This document shows, in pieces, positions 32,062 through 44,669 of a DNA stretch of 64,000 nt. The DNA is from Pascua guehoae (lineage: Eukaryota > Basidiomycota > Tremellomycetes > Trichosporonales > Trichosporonaceae): the NCBI GenBank assembly GCA_001600415.1, contig BCJX01000017.1, positions 427,005-491,004 of the forward strand, read 5' to 3'. The position numbers and the translations under genes were made by a program. Within the stretch, counting starts at the first letter, position 1, and each line of letters opens with the position of its first letter. The notes beneath the pieces were generated by a model. That model had not been told where the DNA came from. It did no database searches and saw only the letters and a list, made by a program, of their open reading frames with translations.

Positions 32062-33107
32062 ATGTTCGACCCACTCTCGCCCCTCTCCGCCCCGCCGCCG
32101 CGCTACCTCCTCGAATCCGACTCGTCCGACGAAGAGGGCCAGGGCGCCTACCCGTCCTCGCAGCGGCCTGCCCGTCCCCAGTCTCTCGCGCCGCGCATCT
32201 CCGTCCGCCGTCTGGGAGACGGGGGCGCGGGGGCCGTCTCGGCGGCTGTGGTCGGGATTGGCCAGGCGGGGCGATACCTCCAGCGCGCGGCTGGTGCGCG
32301 TGCGGCGGTGCTCGAGGTCGAAGTCGACGGGCAGCGCGTGGGGACCGGGTTCGACCTCGAGGGCGGGCTGCTCATCATGCTCGCCGAGGTCGACACGGCG
32401 GCGGCGTTTGGCGTCGCAGAGGCGCTGGTGCAGAGTGTTGATGCGGATAAGTGGTGAGTTGGCGTGCGGGGTTCTCGTCTGCGAGGCGCGTCGCAACCGG
32501 TGCAAAGTATGCTCGGCCTCGGTGCAGCTTCATACAAACACCAGTGTGGCATACCTCACAGCCCCCTCGACGCTCGCTGACAGACAGGACTCTGGTGTCG
32601 TCCTACGTACCCAGCATGTACATCCCCGCGCCTGGCGAGCACGTCCCAGCCGAGCCCCCCGTGCGTGGACTGTCGCGCTCTCCCACACCCGCTGGTGTCA
32701 AGCCGTACGACGCGCCAAACTACGTCACGGGTCTTGCTGGCGCGTTCCTCTCTCTGGTACGTTGTTCTCTTTCACGCTTTCACCTCGTGCCTCTCCAGCA
32801 CCAGTGGTCTCAGCATTAAGCCCCACCCCCGCCAGCTCCTGACGCCCGACAGGCCACACACCCCGCTTTCTCACTCTCCGACGCCGACCTCGTTCTCCTC
32901 CCACTGCCCCTATCGGCACTTCCATCAGCGTCCCTCGCAACCGCCCTCCAGACCCTCCCAACACCATTGGCGGCCCGCCTCGCGCGCCCCGCACACTGGC
33001 GCGAGGTGGACGACGAGCCCTTCTCTGCGCCAGGTATGGGCAAGCAGGCAAGGGTTGCAAAGGTCGCGCAGAGGGACGCCCCCGACCTCGCGGGAATGTA
33101 CATGTAG
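32062..33107 (+). CDS. conserved hypothetical protein, possibly a proteasome assembly chaperone
   Basis: A 271-residue protein from exons 32062-32453, 32588-32756 and 32853-33107 (phases agree; the last acceptor was chosen by phase, since the nearer CCAG would put the exon in a low-quality frame). The N terminus is disordered and acidic (LLESDSSDEEG). A hydrophobic alternating core follows (AVVGIGQAGRYL, GLLIMLAEV, TLVSSYVPSMYIPAPG), then YVTGLAGAFLSL, and ends GKQARVAKVAQRD. The order of an acidic start, a strand with GIG/GIGN-like turn and a central strand ending in SYVPS faintly recalls PAC1/PSMG1-type proteasome assembly factors. This is a weak guess from layout only. Confidence 0.6.
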
Positions 33108-33314
33108 TCAACGCCGCTGTTCGTAGCAGTGTATTATGTCGGTGCCCGTGTGAGCGTTTCCGACCAAGCGCATGAAGCGCCGTCGGGCACGAGCGGTAGA
33201 AGTCGACGCCGGGCCGGTCAATAGGTTGGCAGCAATGGGATAGGCAGCCGGGGGAAGAATGGAATGTACAACATGTCATTGCGGTCTAAGTCGTCTGCCC
33301 TCTCGCTGCTCCAT

Positions 33315-33734
33315 CTAAAGGTCCTCTACCACGTCGCGGGCGCGGAAGACGCCGCCGCGCGACTCGATCGCCTCAATGACATCCATCGGTGGGCGGCCAG
33401 TCACGCGCACCGCATACAGCCCGCTCTGCTTCTTGTCTGTGGCGTTAGCGTCACGTCCTGGCTGGCCTAACGCACCGAGACGCTGCCAACGCGCAACCCA
33501 GCTCTCCTCGGGGTCCATGAGGGCGATCATGCCGTCGAAGAGCGTGCTGGTGCACTCGGCGACGCGCTCAGCGGAACCCTGCATCTGAGACCGTCAGTGG
33601 GTGAAGACACAGGATAGGCCACCCACCTGGACAACCTCTTCGCAGTTTGGGCACCCGTGGGAGACGAATTCCTTCAACGACTGGAGGATCGAACAGACGA
33701 GACACGCCCGCAGCTGGGGTCCTTTGGGAGGCAT
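33315..33734 (-). CDS. SPT4: transcription elongation factor SPT4
   Basis: The small zinc subunit of the SPT4-SPT5 (DSIF) complex, which travels with RNA polymerase II. Three exons, 33734-33627, 33584-33476 and 33436-33315, give 112 residues, the usual size (yeast 102, human 117). The four zinc cysteines are in LRACLVCSIL and HGCPNCEEVV. The SPT5-binding part follows: ECTSTLFDGMIALMDPEESW, VARWQRL, then GLYAVRVTGRPP and RGGVFRARD. Phases agree. It is divergent from SNU66, with 279 bp between starts. Confidence 0.97.
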
Positions 33735-34013
33735 GGTGGTTGGTGAGGAAAGAGTGAATGCAAGTTGTGAGATGGGTTGATAGACGTTGACATTGTTGAG
33801 CGAGACATTGAACTTGAATCCCGGATGTAATGAGACTGATGAGACTAGGCGTGAGGATAGGCTCGCAAGTGTGATTTGCAAGTTGGTTCACACGTGCCTA
33901 TCTTTTGCCACCCAACATGTTGAATAATGTCCGCAATCACAACTCGTCACTCCGCCATCATACCTCCCACCTTTACCTCTACTGGCCCTAACCCTCCTCG
34001 ACAAGTGCCCACC

Positions 34014-36334
34014 ATGGCGGACATGTCGATCAACCAGGACTCGCTCACGCTCGAGGAGACCAACAAGGTGCGCGTCAGCCTCGGCCTCAAGCCGATTGGC
34101 GGGACGACGGACGGCGAGCCCGAGCCGCCGAGCAAGGAGGAGATTGCCGAGGCCAACTTTGCCGCGCGGCGCGAGGAGGAGCGGCGTGCCAAGGCCGAGC
34201 GCGAGACGCGGGAGCGCATTGAAAAGTGAGTACAGCTGAGAGTCGTGGATGGAATGAGCTGACTCGCATCAGGGCCAAGAACCAGCGCGCGCTCAACTCC
34301 AAGCTCAAGGGCTCGACACTGGGCGATGTGGTGCCCAAGGACGATGGGCTGTCTGCCAAGAGCTGGATCAAGGCGCAGAAGAAGCGCGCGGCCAAGCGCG
34401 AGGCCGAGCTCGCCGCGCGCCGGCAGCGGGAGATGGACGAGGCCGACAATGCGGCCACCTACGACGAGCGCGACCTCCGCGGCCTCAAGGTCGCCCACGG
34501 CGCCGACGACTTTGCCGAAGGCGAAGACATTGTCCTCACCCTCCGCGACTCGCGCGTCCTCGACGGCGAAGAGGACGAGCTCCAGAATGTAAACTTGGCA
34601 GACTACGAGGCCGACAAGGAGGTCAAGGAGCGGAAACGAAAGGCGCGCCAGGCGTACACGGGCTACGATGACGACGAGTTTGGCGACGAGTCGCGCATCG
34701 GGAGCAGGGCAGAGGTGTTGGCCAAATACGACGACGAGTTTTCAGGCGGGAAAAAAGTCCGCACAGAGGGGTTCCGCCTCGGCGCGCCCGTCGAGAAGAA
34801 GGCAAAAGTCGTCGAGGATGTGGAGATGCTCGGCTCGGAACCGGCGACCCGCATCAAGCTCAACCTCGAGTTTACGAGTGAGTCGGCTTGTGGGATGCCT
34901 TTGGATGGTAGCGTTTGGAGGGGTGGTTTCTGTCCTAGTCCGACCTTAGGACGTTGGGCTGGCCGCCATGGTGCCGGACGTGTCATACGCCAAAGTTCCA
35001 CCTGTGCTCCTGCCCCCGTACCAAGCGTTGCATTATTGCTGACTCTTACAGAGGACTTTGAAGTGTCCGACTACATGAAGGAGGGCGACCGGGGATTCAA
35101 AAAGCCAAAGAAGAAGCGCGCAAAGAAGTCGACACGCAGGGCCGAGGTCGAGGACGACGGTATGGACGTCGACCCCGCGCCAACATTTGCAAGGCGTGTC
35201 GTGGGAGAAGGACCTGAAAACCTCGTCGACGATGACGACCTCCAGGCCGCACTGGCTCGTACACGGCGTGAAAACGCAAAGAAGAAGCCACGAGTCAAGC
35301 CAGAGGACATTGCAGCAAGAAGTGAGTGGCTCCGGGTTCAGCGCCGTGCTGTTTCTGACATACTAGTCGCCAAACAGCGCGAAGAAGACGTCAAGGAGGA
35401 AGAAGAAGATGCCGGGGACGACGGTCGCATCACGTTTGACGAGACATCCGAGTTTGTGCGCAACGTCACGGCCGAGTCGCGCGCCGCACCCGTCAAGACG
35501 GAGCGACGATCTCGCACACCCGCATCGCCCGCACCGGGACCGAGCACGAACGGCGACGAGGACGCACCTATGGTTGTCAAGGTCGAGCGCGTCGACGTGG
35601 ACGGTGGAGAAGCGTCTGACGACGAGGACGAGGACGATGCGCTGGCCGAGATGGCTGCTCGCGAAGGCTTGTCGCTCGCCGAGTACCGTGCCCGGATCGA
35701 TTCGCAGATGGCCGAGTTGTCCGAGATGGCCGCAGATGAAGTCAAGCGCGAGGCCTCACCCGAGCCGCTCGTATCCCAAGGTCTTGCGGGGACATTGAAG
35801 ATGTTGGAAAAGCAGGGCGCGGTCAAGAAGCGCACTGCTGCAGACGACGAGCGCGACAGGCACCAGAAGCAGCACGACCTGTGGCTTGCCGACCACCGGC
35901 GCCGAGCGGCCGAGCGCGAGCTGGAGCGCATCGCGGCGCGCGGCGGGAACAAGGACCAGGCGCAGCGCGAGTACGAAAACCGCCTCCGGGAACAGCAAGA
36001 GGCGCGCGACGCGCTCGAGCTGTTTAAAAACTACAAGCCCGACATCAAGCTCGAGTATCACGACGAGTTTGGCCGCCAGATGACGCCAAAGGAGGCATGG
36101 AAGAGTCTCAGTCACAAGTTCCACGGCAAGACGTCGGGCCGCATGAAGACGGAGAAGCGCCTGCGCAAAATCGACGAGGAGCGCAAGGCCGCCGCCATGG
36201 CCGCGAGCGATACGCCGACCGGCATGGCGGACGCGTTTGCTCGCCGACAGGTCAAGACGGGCGAGGCACACATGGTCCTCTCGGCCGGCAACAAGGGGAG
36301 CGTCCAGATGGAGACCAAGCCCCGGCGCCGGTAG
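34014..36334 (+). CDS. SNU66: U4/U6.U5 tri-snRNP component SNU66 / SART1
   Basis: A core spliceosome protein that joins the tri-snRNP and helps its docking and activation. Four exons, 34014-34225, 34273-34877, 35052-35321 and 35367-36334, give 684 residues (phases agree). Family marks: SLTLEETNKVRVSLGLKPI at the N terminus, KAKNQRALNSKLKG and then YDERDLRGLKVAH, LTLRDSRVLD, LEFTKDFEVSDYMK and, in the last exon, PDIKLEYHDEFGRQMTPKEA followed by RKIDEERKAAAM. Long charged, probably disordered stretches lie between. The frame is open from an earlier ATG at 33927, but ACCATGG at 34014 is the better start and matches the family's N terminus. Confidence 0.93.
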
Positions 36335-39172
36335 GGAACGTCAGCAGCGTGGTTGGCTGTGATCTCGCGATGGCGGACTTTCTTCTGGAACGACATGTGG
36401 CCTGGAACTCTGCAGCGTCCGGGTTGCATGGGCGCCCCACTCTTATGTCTGTGGGTTGGAAGTAGGAAGGGGGGAAGAGTTTGCGCGAGAGAGGCTGCAG
36501 ACGTATGTACAGACAGGACATGTACGTCTACCACGAATATTTATCCTAGCCAACACTTGATGCTCCATCACATTGATTGTACGGTGTCGAGAATGCCTAG
36601 CCGCTGATCCATGCAACGCGCAACGCGTGGGGGAGACGTACGTATGTGGGCACATGTCATAGACGCGTGGATCTCGTCCAACGCGTCGACCAGTTGCACC
36701 AGGTAGCCAGTTGGCTGCAGTTGGCTTTGCTGTTGAGAGGTTTAATGGAATGGGGTATTACGTACACCGAAGCTTGAACCCCGCCCAGCATGCATGCATG
36801 TCTCACGTGCACTCGACAAAGAGGTCTGTGCTCAGGGTCCTCTTACAGGGGCAGAGGGGCCTTTTTGGGGGCAACCCGAGACCCTGAGAATGCCTGACAC
36901 TAGAAACTGTGGACACGCGGCCCGTGCATATTGACTACTCTACTCTTTGTGGGACCGGGGGCGGCGTGGTGCTTTTGGCCGCTGCCGTTGTGTGGTGGGC
37001 AGCTCTGCTAGCTCTGGGCGAGTGCCGGCCGGGTTATTGACTTGCAGTTCTGGTTTAGGTAACGGGTTAGGTCATACGTTCAATATCGGCCCGGGTGCCG
37101 TGGGTCTGGGTGCGGTAGACCCCCGGGCCAGCTCCACTTGGCCACCTGGCCACCTGAGGAAGAAGGTCGAGGCCAGGCGGTGAGGCGGCATGGCGGAGGC
37201 CAGGCCTGGATGTACTGCAGAGATCCCGGGTTGCTTGGCTGGGTCGATGAACCCATACCAGGTGTGGATCAGAGCTTTCCTCGGGGTGGCGCTGGCTGGC
37301 ATGGTTGGGGGCGTGGACGGGCACGGGGTGTGTGTGAATCTACTGTAGGTGGACAGGGCACTGAAAAGGGTCTTCGTTTCAGAACTTGCACCCAAAAAAA
37401 GAGTGAATGCCTTGCCTTTGCTTTGGGTGTGACACCCACTTTGGCAACAATCCCAAAAAATCCAGGCAAATGGACCAAGGGACAAGCTCGAGCCTCGAAC
37501 TACGAGTAGTCTGCATTGCTGTACTGTAGCTTGCGTTGTCTGCGGTGCTGTTTGCTGTTTGCCCTGTTGAGCCGTTGCATGCTATCCTGAGTCTCTTGTT
37601 CGTCGACCCTCAACCCGCGACCAACCTTGTCGCCTGCCCGCCCTAGAGTCTTCCTTGCTCCCCCCTTGTTCCCCCGTCACGCGTGTCGCTTTCAACCGTA
37701 TCTGACTCACTCTTGTTCTACAGTACCTTGGTCGCTCTCATTTGCTGCTCGACACCTTTTACCACCCTCTCCTCGTCTCCTGTCCTTGCTCGGCGACGAC
37801 GCGGCGGCTTGCTACCCTTTTGCCTCACCTTGAACCTGCCCTTCTTCCCCCCCATCTACCTTTTTTCCCCTGTCGCGCCAAAAGCCACGACGCGACACGG
37901 CCACCCAGCCAGCGTACAACCGCAAACGTTGCCCCCCAGGCCCTTCCCCACGCCCCAGAAGGCCCGACCCTGCCCCGCACCCAGGAGCGGGCGCGCGCAC
38001 GCGCAGAGCCGACAGGAACCTGGACAAGCTTTTTGGTCAGATTCCAAGGACAAGACACGTTGCCGCAGTGGCTCACTGCGCGCACTGTACTGCGGGCGGG
38101 CACGTTTTGCACAGGCCAAACGCCTCGCGCCATCCATCCATCCATCCATCCATCCACCTAAGCATCGATCCATCGCGCCACAGCCACGCGACGAAACGGG
38201 CACCACCTGCACCACCGCGCAGCGCACACGGCGGGCACCAGAACTGGACCACTGACCGACGCTCCCCCCCCTCGGCACGCGGTACGCGGCGGCACAACGA
38301 CACGACACGACGCACGACAGACACAGACAGACAGACAGACACTCTGCTCTGCTCAAGCACACGGCACTGCACGAAACCTCTACTCTTTCTCCTCTCCCCC
38401 CCCTTTTGCCCTCTCTGCTGCTCGTTGTTGGCCATACCCAAGTGGAAACAAGCCGCCCCTTTTGCTGGCTTGCTCTGCGCACCACCTCAAAGACCCGCAA
38501 GCACTCGCGACGACACGCGACCAACCTAGACTGGGACCCGGAAATCCCGACCGACCGTTGGGTACCTGGGCTTGCTTGTCTGCTTGCTGCTGCTTGTCTG
38601 CCTGCTTTGCTGAATTGCTGGCTTGCACAGCTGGAGCGCCTCTTGTGACTTGTTACCCCTTGGCACAGCGCACAACCCTCAAACGGCACGCACACTACAC
38701 TCGCTTCAACATCTCCTCCTCCAAACCAATACTCGTACCACCCCCTTTCATAATCGACACGAACGACACCCACATACACACCTACACACCTACACACATA
38801 CTCTACCACGACCCGGCACCGTCTCCCACGTCGCCCACGCCCTCCTTTACGCGTCGTCGTCGGCATCCCAGACGTTTATCACGCGTCGCAGCCCCCCCCA
38901 ACTCTCAACTGTGCGACAGGGGCAAGCGCCTGCCGCAACGCACCACGTTGACCCATTTGCGGGGGGCCTAAGCGCGTCAAGCGCGGACCGTGGACGTATA
39001 CCCCCACCCGACCTTTGTTTCTCTCCCTCTTCAACACTCACCTGTACGCCGTCGTGCGTTCTACCTCTGGACACTGGTGCGCTGCGCGCGCGCTGCATCG
39101 CCGTCAAACATCTCCTTGTCCGCCTAATCACCCTACCTCCTCTCCCGCCATCTTGTGTCTTGAACAGCCACG
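36335..39172. other. long intergenic / leader region before the RhoGAP gene
   Basis: 2.8 kb without a convincing gene. The first 1.2 kb is mixed sequence. From about 37,600 the plus strand becomes strongly C/A/T-rich with few G, up to the RhoGAP start, which looks like a long promoter and leader. Simple repeats lie at 38131-38157 (CATC) and about 38325-38341 (ACAG). Frames such as 37072-37485 and 37856-38866 on the minus strand are composition artefacts. Confidence 0.5.
38131..38157 (+). repeat. CATC microsatellite
   Basis: Six to seven tandem CATC units in the presumed leader region of the RhoGAP gene. Confidence 0.9.
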
Positions 39173-42100
39173 ATGACAGCCGTCGACTCTGGCCTTCCCT
39201 CGTCACTTCCGGGCGACGGTTCGCGACCAGGTGCCCACCGCCAGATGTCACACAACGGCAGCATCAGCACGCCGTCTCGTGACGACGCAATGTCCACGTT
39301 GTCCTCTGCCCCAGAGCCCGACGCGCGCTGCGGAGGATGCGAAAAGATCATTGGCCAGGACAACACCGGCACCGTCGTCGCGTTTGGGTGCGTAGACAGG
39401 CAACCGAGCACGGGCATGGCTCGAGCGCAGCCACGCCATGCCGTGTCAATGCCATACCCCAAGTATTGTTCTCGCTGACACCGCCCGCAGCGAGTCACTT
39501 TGGCACGTAGACTGCTTCCGCTGTGCAAAGTGCAAGGAAAAGGTCTCGACAGACACCAACCTGCTCCTCCTTTCTGATGGCAGCCCCGTTTGTGGAAACT
39601 GCTCTTACCAGGTGAGATGGGCGCCTCCGACCGTTCAACCGGGACACGTCGGAATGCAGGTGCTAACTTGTTGCCCCAGTGCTTTGTCTGCAAGAAGCCC
39701 ATTACCGAGGAGGCCATTATGACTGGCGACGAGTCGTACCACGCCCATTGCTTTACCTGTCGCACCTGCAAGCGCCGTATCGAGGAGCTTGTCTTTGCAA
39801 AGACGACACAGGGCATCTACTGCATGGTGAGCTGGCGAGCCCTCTAGCCCCTGGTTTCGCGTTTGGTTGCTGACGCGCAGTCTTGCCACAACGAACGTGT
39901 CGCCCGGAGCCGACGTCATGCTGAGGCCAAGCGACAACGGGCAGCGCGCAAAGAACGCGAGGCTCGCGAGCGCGAAGAGGCTGAACGTTTGCGCCTGGAG
40001 GGTGGTGGTACTCCTAGCGACTCGCACCCACGCAGCCACAGTACCACTCCGTCGACCGCGTCCCTCAGCGTCTTATCAAAGACAATCAGTGGGACCTCTG
40101 GCACAAATTACCCCGCGTCGTCTGTCAATGTTACCTCGCCTCGCAGTCTTGCGTCGTCGTACGCCGAGACGCAGCGTGACCTCGGCATTGAGCGTGCTGG
40201 TTCACCCAGCCCGACTCCCATGCGCACCAGCTCGCGCGCAACGTCGCCGACCAGTCAGCGCAAGCCCAGCGCACCAACATCACCCCTGATCGATCCACCG
40301 GTCATGCAGCGCGGGCAATCGGTACAGTCGAACCCGGATGTGCGCCCCGACACGCGCCCCCCGATGGTTACCATGCCGTCTACCCTTAGTGCCAACGCAA
40401 CACTGAGCCCGCACCACAACATGCAGACATCACCATCAGCACCAAACTTGGGCGGTGGTGTGGGCTCGCCAGCGCGCTCTGTCACCCCGACCACCCCGAA
40501 CCTTGGCCTTGGCGTTGGTCCGGTTGGTGGTGGCAGCAGCGGTGGTGGCGGCCTTGGTGTTCCGACTGGAAGGTCGGAAAAGCGCCGATCGATCAACCCT
40601 GGTATGGTGTTCAACATGGACGCGCAGAACGCCACATTTGCCAGCGAGCCACGGGCGCCTTCGCCCCTCCGCTCGTCGTTCAACGACCAGCAGGGCATGC
40701 CGCGGTCACCAGGACACATGACCGTCCCCATGCCCATGCTTTCAGGCGGGCTGGATTCCCGCCGGGGCTCTGTCCAGTCCGGCGACTCTCCCAGTGACTA
40801 TCGCTTGCCTTCTCCTCCTCCGCCATACTCGACATCGCCTACTAGGGGCCAGGAGGAAACCCAGATGCGCACCCCGGCCTTACCTGAGAAGACACCGTCT
40901 GCTACATCACGAACAGGATCGGGACCGCAACCGGCGGCACAATCGTTTGCCCAAGGTGCTGCCCAGGCTTCGATGAATTCGACACCTATAACTTCGTCGC
41001 CCATTACCCATTCACCGGTCCCTACCTCTCCACCACTTCCTTCTACTGTTGAGGAGCTCGCTCCTGAATCAGTGACCGCAGAGGTGGTAGTCGCGGACGA
41101 GGACGACAGCCGTAACAGGAATGTGCCAGTTGCAAAGGTACCTGATGTGCCATCAGAGGGCGAGGTAGACGAGACCCCCAAGCAGACGCCCACCCCTCAT
41201 GCGGAACAGATCGGCGCGTCGTCATCACCAAAGGGCGAGAACAAGGACGAGCAGGCACCTGGGGACGCGAGTGTGGACGCAGACGGCAAGCCACGTATCG
41301 CGACGTCTGGTCTGCTCCCCACAATGTCGTTCTCGCTTTCTGACCCCGACTTTGCTGTTCTTCTCAAGGAAATGGAGAAGTCTGGCAAGACACCCACAGA
41401 AGAGACGCCGGGCCGCAAGGTTAAAGTTCCCCGAGTTCGTACCGAATCAGAGTCGAGCAGATCCGGTTCTCCGAGGTTGCCTGAAGACGGCTCTCCGACG
41501 CCCATCAGGAGCCCACCAAAGACCACGCTCACAAACGGCGACGACGGTTCCGCCTCGCCGTCTCGGTCCTTCTTGTCCCCTACGGACAAGCCGTACCACA
41601 GCATGCGGCGGCGCGGGTCGCTCGAGTCGACTTTATCGATGCGAATCGAACCCGACTCTGCGTTTACGACGCTGGTCGACTATGTGGCTGCAACCAAGCC
41701 CAACGAGAATGGCCAGATTTCCGTCGACCTTGCGCTTCTCCAGGAGGCACTTCGCGAGCACGAGGTGCTCCGCGACACGGCGCACAACCTCAAGAACAAG
41801 TACTCTGGTGCAAAGGTGTGTGCACACACAATCCCAGAAACAGCGCGCGCAAGACCTGACCCATCCAAGCGTTCTAGCCACCAGTACAGTGAGGGTCTCA
41901 CTGTGGCGGGCGAAGAGTACGACAAGGAGCAGGCCATTCGACGCGACCTCGAGGCTGAAGTGGTGCGCCTCCGCGCCCAGGTCCACAGTCAAACTGCTCG
42001 CCTCTCTGTCATTTCCAGTGACGAGCGCCGTGCCGAGAATCTGCGCCGGCGCTCCCATGACCTCGCCAGCAGCTTGTCCAGCCTTGAACAGGACATTTCG

Positions 42101-43732
42101 CGGCTGCGGGCTCAGCGCGACATTTCGATGGCGGAGATTGAGGAGATCAACTCGAAGAGGAACGAGTTGGGAGGCAATGTCGACGAAGCAACGACCAAGC
42201 TGGGTCGCTCACTGACGCGCCGCCTTGAAAAGATCAAGGAGGAGTACCGTGACGAGCTCGGACCGCTTTCCGCTGAGCGGGAGGCCCTGCAGCGTGAGAT
42301 CAACGAGCTGCGTGAAACACGCGAGCAGTTCCTCGAAGAGTCGACGTCTTTGGCGGCCAAGAATGAGGATCTGGCCGAGCTCAACTCTCAGCTCGCGCGC
42401 CAGACCGAGGCGATGCAGGACGCGCTGGCGCGTCGCTCGCCTGCGTTCCCCCCGCCTGGAAAGGCGCGTGGCCACCCATCAGGCAGCCCCTCAATGTCGT
42501 CGATTGCCAATGCCCTCCAGGATGTCCCAGAGGAGACGGCGCGTGTCATCAAGGTGCCCAAGCCCGAGCCAATCGAGGCCGCCCCCGTGCGGCGCTTCAA
42601 GTGGATCAAGTCGTCCAAGCCCATCGAAGTCGCTGCCAAGGCTGCCGCTGGGGCTGCCGCCGCGGTCGCGACTGGCGGCGGCGAGAAGAAGGAGCGCAAC
42701 AATTCGCGCCGCCCTTCCACAGAAATGGGTCTCCGCGAGCACCAGTTCCAGCAGCACAGCACCATGCGCCTCGGCCGCTGCGAGCTGTGCAACGAGAAGA
42801 TGTGGGGTCTGCAGGAAGTCAAGTGTGCTTGTGAGTTTATCAGCCGTAATACCGACGGAACCAACGTTGACAATATCCCAGCGTGCGGAGTCATCTGTCA
42901 CTCCAAGTGCTCTGATCGTCTCCCCAAGTCGTGCAGCGGCAAGGCAATCAAGGAAGACGACGGCCCGACCGGGCCGTCCATGTTTGGGCGTGACCTCACC
43001 GAGCAGGCGTCTACCGACGGTGCTGCCGTGCCGCTCATTGTCACAAAGTGCATCCGCGCAGTCGAGGCGGTGGGCATGGAGTACGAGGGCATCTACCGCA
43101 AGACGGGTGGCTCGTCGCAAATCAAGCAGATTACCGCGCTGTTTGAGCGTCAGCAGTACGAAAAGTTTGACCTCTCCGACACCGAGTCGTTCAACGACAT
43201 TAGCGCTGTCACGTCGGTGCTCAAGACGTACTTCCGCTCCCTCCCTGTCCCACTTCTCACGCACGAGTTGCACGAGAGCTTTGTTGCCGCCGCGAGTGAG
43301 TCGACGCGATACTTGACAGCCAGAGACATCTCAATCCTAACGCTGCAGACATTCGCGATGTGAGCAACAAGCACGGAGCCCTGTGCGCGCTCCTCCAAGA
43401 GCTCCCCAGGCAGCATTTTGACACGCTCAAGGTGCTCATGCTGCACCTGAACCGCGTCACGGCCAAGAGCGCAGTCAACCTCATGACAAGCCAGAACCTC
43501 GGTGTCGTCTTTGGCCGTGAGTTGAGATAATCTTTCGCACTGGGACTCGACTCACACCACCACAGCTACGCTCATGCGTTCGGCCGACCCTGCACGCGAG
43601 TTTGGTGACATGGCCGGCAAGGCCTTAACCATTCAGTGGATGGTGGACAATGCGCCGTCCGTGTTCATGGAGCTCGAGCAGCGCGAACCGCAGCCGCAGC
43701 AGCAGCAGCCGCAGCAGCCGCAGCGCGAGTAA
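39173..43732 (+). CDS. Rho GTPase-activating protein with two LIM domains, C1 domain and RhoGAP domain (RGA-type)
   Basis: Switches off Rho/Cdc42-type GTPases in cell polarity and wall growth. Opening exons are 39173-39387, 39491-39611 and 39680-39826; exon 4 begins at 39881. LIM1 (CGGCEK, then WHVDCFRCAKC, VCGNC) and LIM2 (CFVCKKP, YHAHCFTCRTC, YCMSCHNE) fill residues 53-165. A long Ser/Pro-rich stretch follows, then coiled coil (EYDKEQAIRRDLEAEVVRLR and on), a C1 zinc domain (HQFQQHSTMRLGRCELCNEK, WGLQEVKCASCGVICHSKC) and RhoGAP with the arginine finger in GIYRKTGGSSQ and LKTYFRSLPVPLL. Short introns at 42831-42881, about 43295-43349 and 43515-43565 close the frame; another may lie at 41818-41877. 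The tail ends in PQQQQPQQPQ. Confidence 0.93.
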
Positions 43733-44669
43733 GGCCTCGACACATGACCGAGTGCGGGTGCAACAAGGCCCCCGCCTCAAGGGACAAGATATGTTTATCA
43801 CGCACGCACGAGAGACCAGAAGCATGAAGCGCGGACCATACGTGGAGGGAAGAAGTGCATGTATCTAGACGGCGGTGCTAGACACCCCCCCTCCCCCGTC
43901 TTTTCCTTAGTAGTATTTTTTTTTACCCACATGTCATACTGGGGTCCCCCTGTCACAATATGCACACATGTTGAGCGCGGCGTGTTGGCACGGTAGCGAG
44001 GTATTGGATAAGGAAGTGCAGTCTCAATTGGCTGGGGAAGGAAGGAAGAGTGTGCCGAACTCGACTCGCCCAGTTATCACACTGTGCGACACCAAGTTTT
44101 GAGGGCTGTTTGCAGTGTTCCTCGAGACAATGACCTTGACAGACACGAGATTCGATTGGACGCAGATAGTATCAGTGACAGACATCCGCAGCTGAGAACA
44201 ATGACAGGTTGGCACACGAATCGGGGCGAAGCAGTCGAGAGCAGAAGCGCTAGCAGAGAAAGCATTTCAGAGACGGGCAAAAAGCAAAAGGCAAGGCAAC
44301 GCAAATATGGGCATTTTGGCAGTGATACATTTCTTCTTGACATGCTACTTTGGCCGGCGTGGCGCAGAATCCAGGATTTGGTGATTTGGTGATGGGGATA
44401 GGGTGGAAATGATAGATCAAGTATAGGATGGGTAGTGACGCGGCGGTGTCGCGTGGGGAAACGTTGCCGACAACGTCGTCGAGCGTCGCCTGTTGAGGGT
44501 AGTGGAGCAGGGGTGGAGCGGCCGTCGCGCCAGGGGCCTCGGCGCCAGCATTGGTGTGGGGTGATGTGGTATGGGGTGGTGTGGTATGGGGTGGTTTCGC
44601 TGGCATAGGGTGGCTCGGCTCGATTCACCAACTCGCGACGTGGCGTGGCAGCAGCGCGGGCGTTGGTGT
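43733..44669. other. convergent 3' spacer, RhoGAP / MEX67
   Basis: 0.94 kb between two converging genes, less GC-rich than the genes, with a T run at 43914-43924 and GGGGTG-GTGTGGTAT short repeats at 44556-44592. No gene was seen. Confidence 0.5.

Noticed and set aside
38131..38157. CATC array as a possible CRISPR-like or telomeric repeat
   Set aside because: A simple 4-bp microsatellite without spacers; eukaryotic nuclear context.
37856..38866. 336-codon minus-strand frame
   Set aside because: Low-complexity product from a G-poor leader region; contains repeats of WMDG from the CATC microsatellite; no known fold.
42225..43316. 363-codon second plus frame inside the RhoGAP
   Set aside because: Out-of-frame Ser/Arg-rich shadow of the C1-RhoGAP exon.
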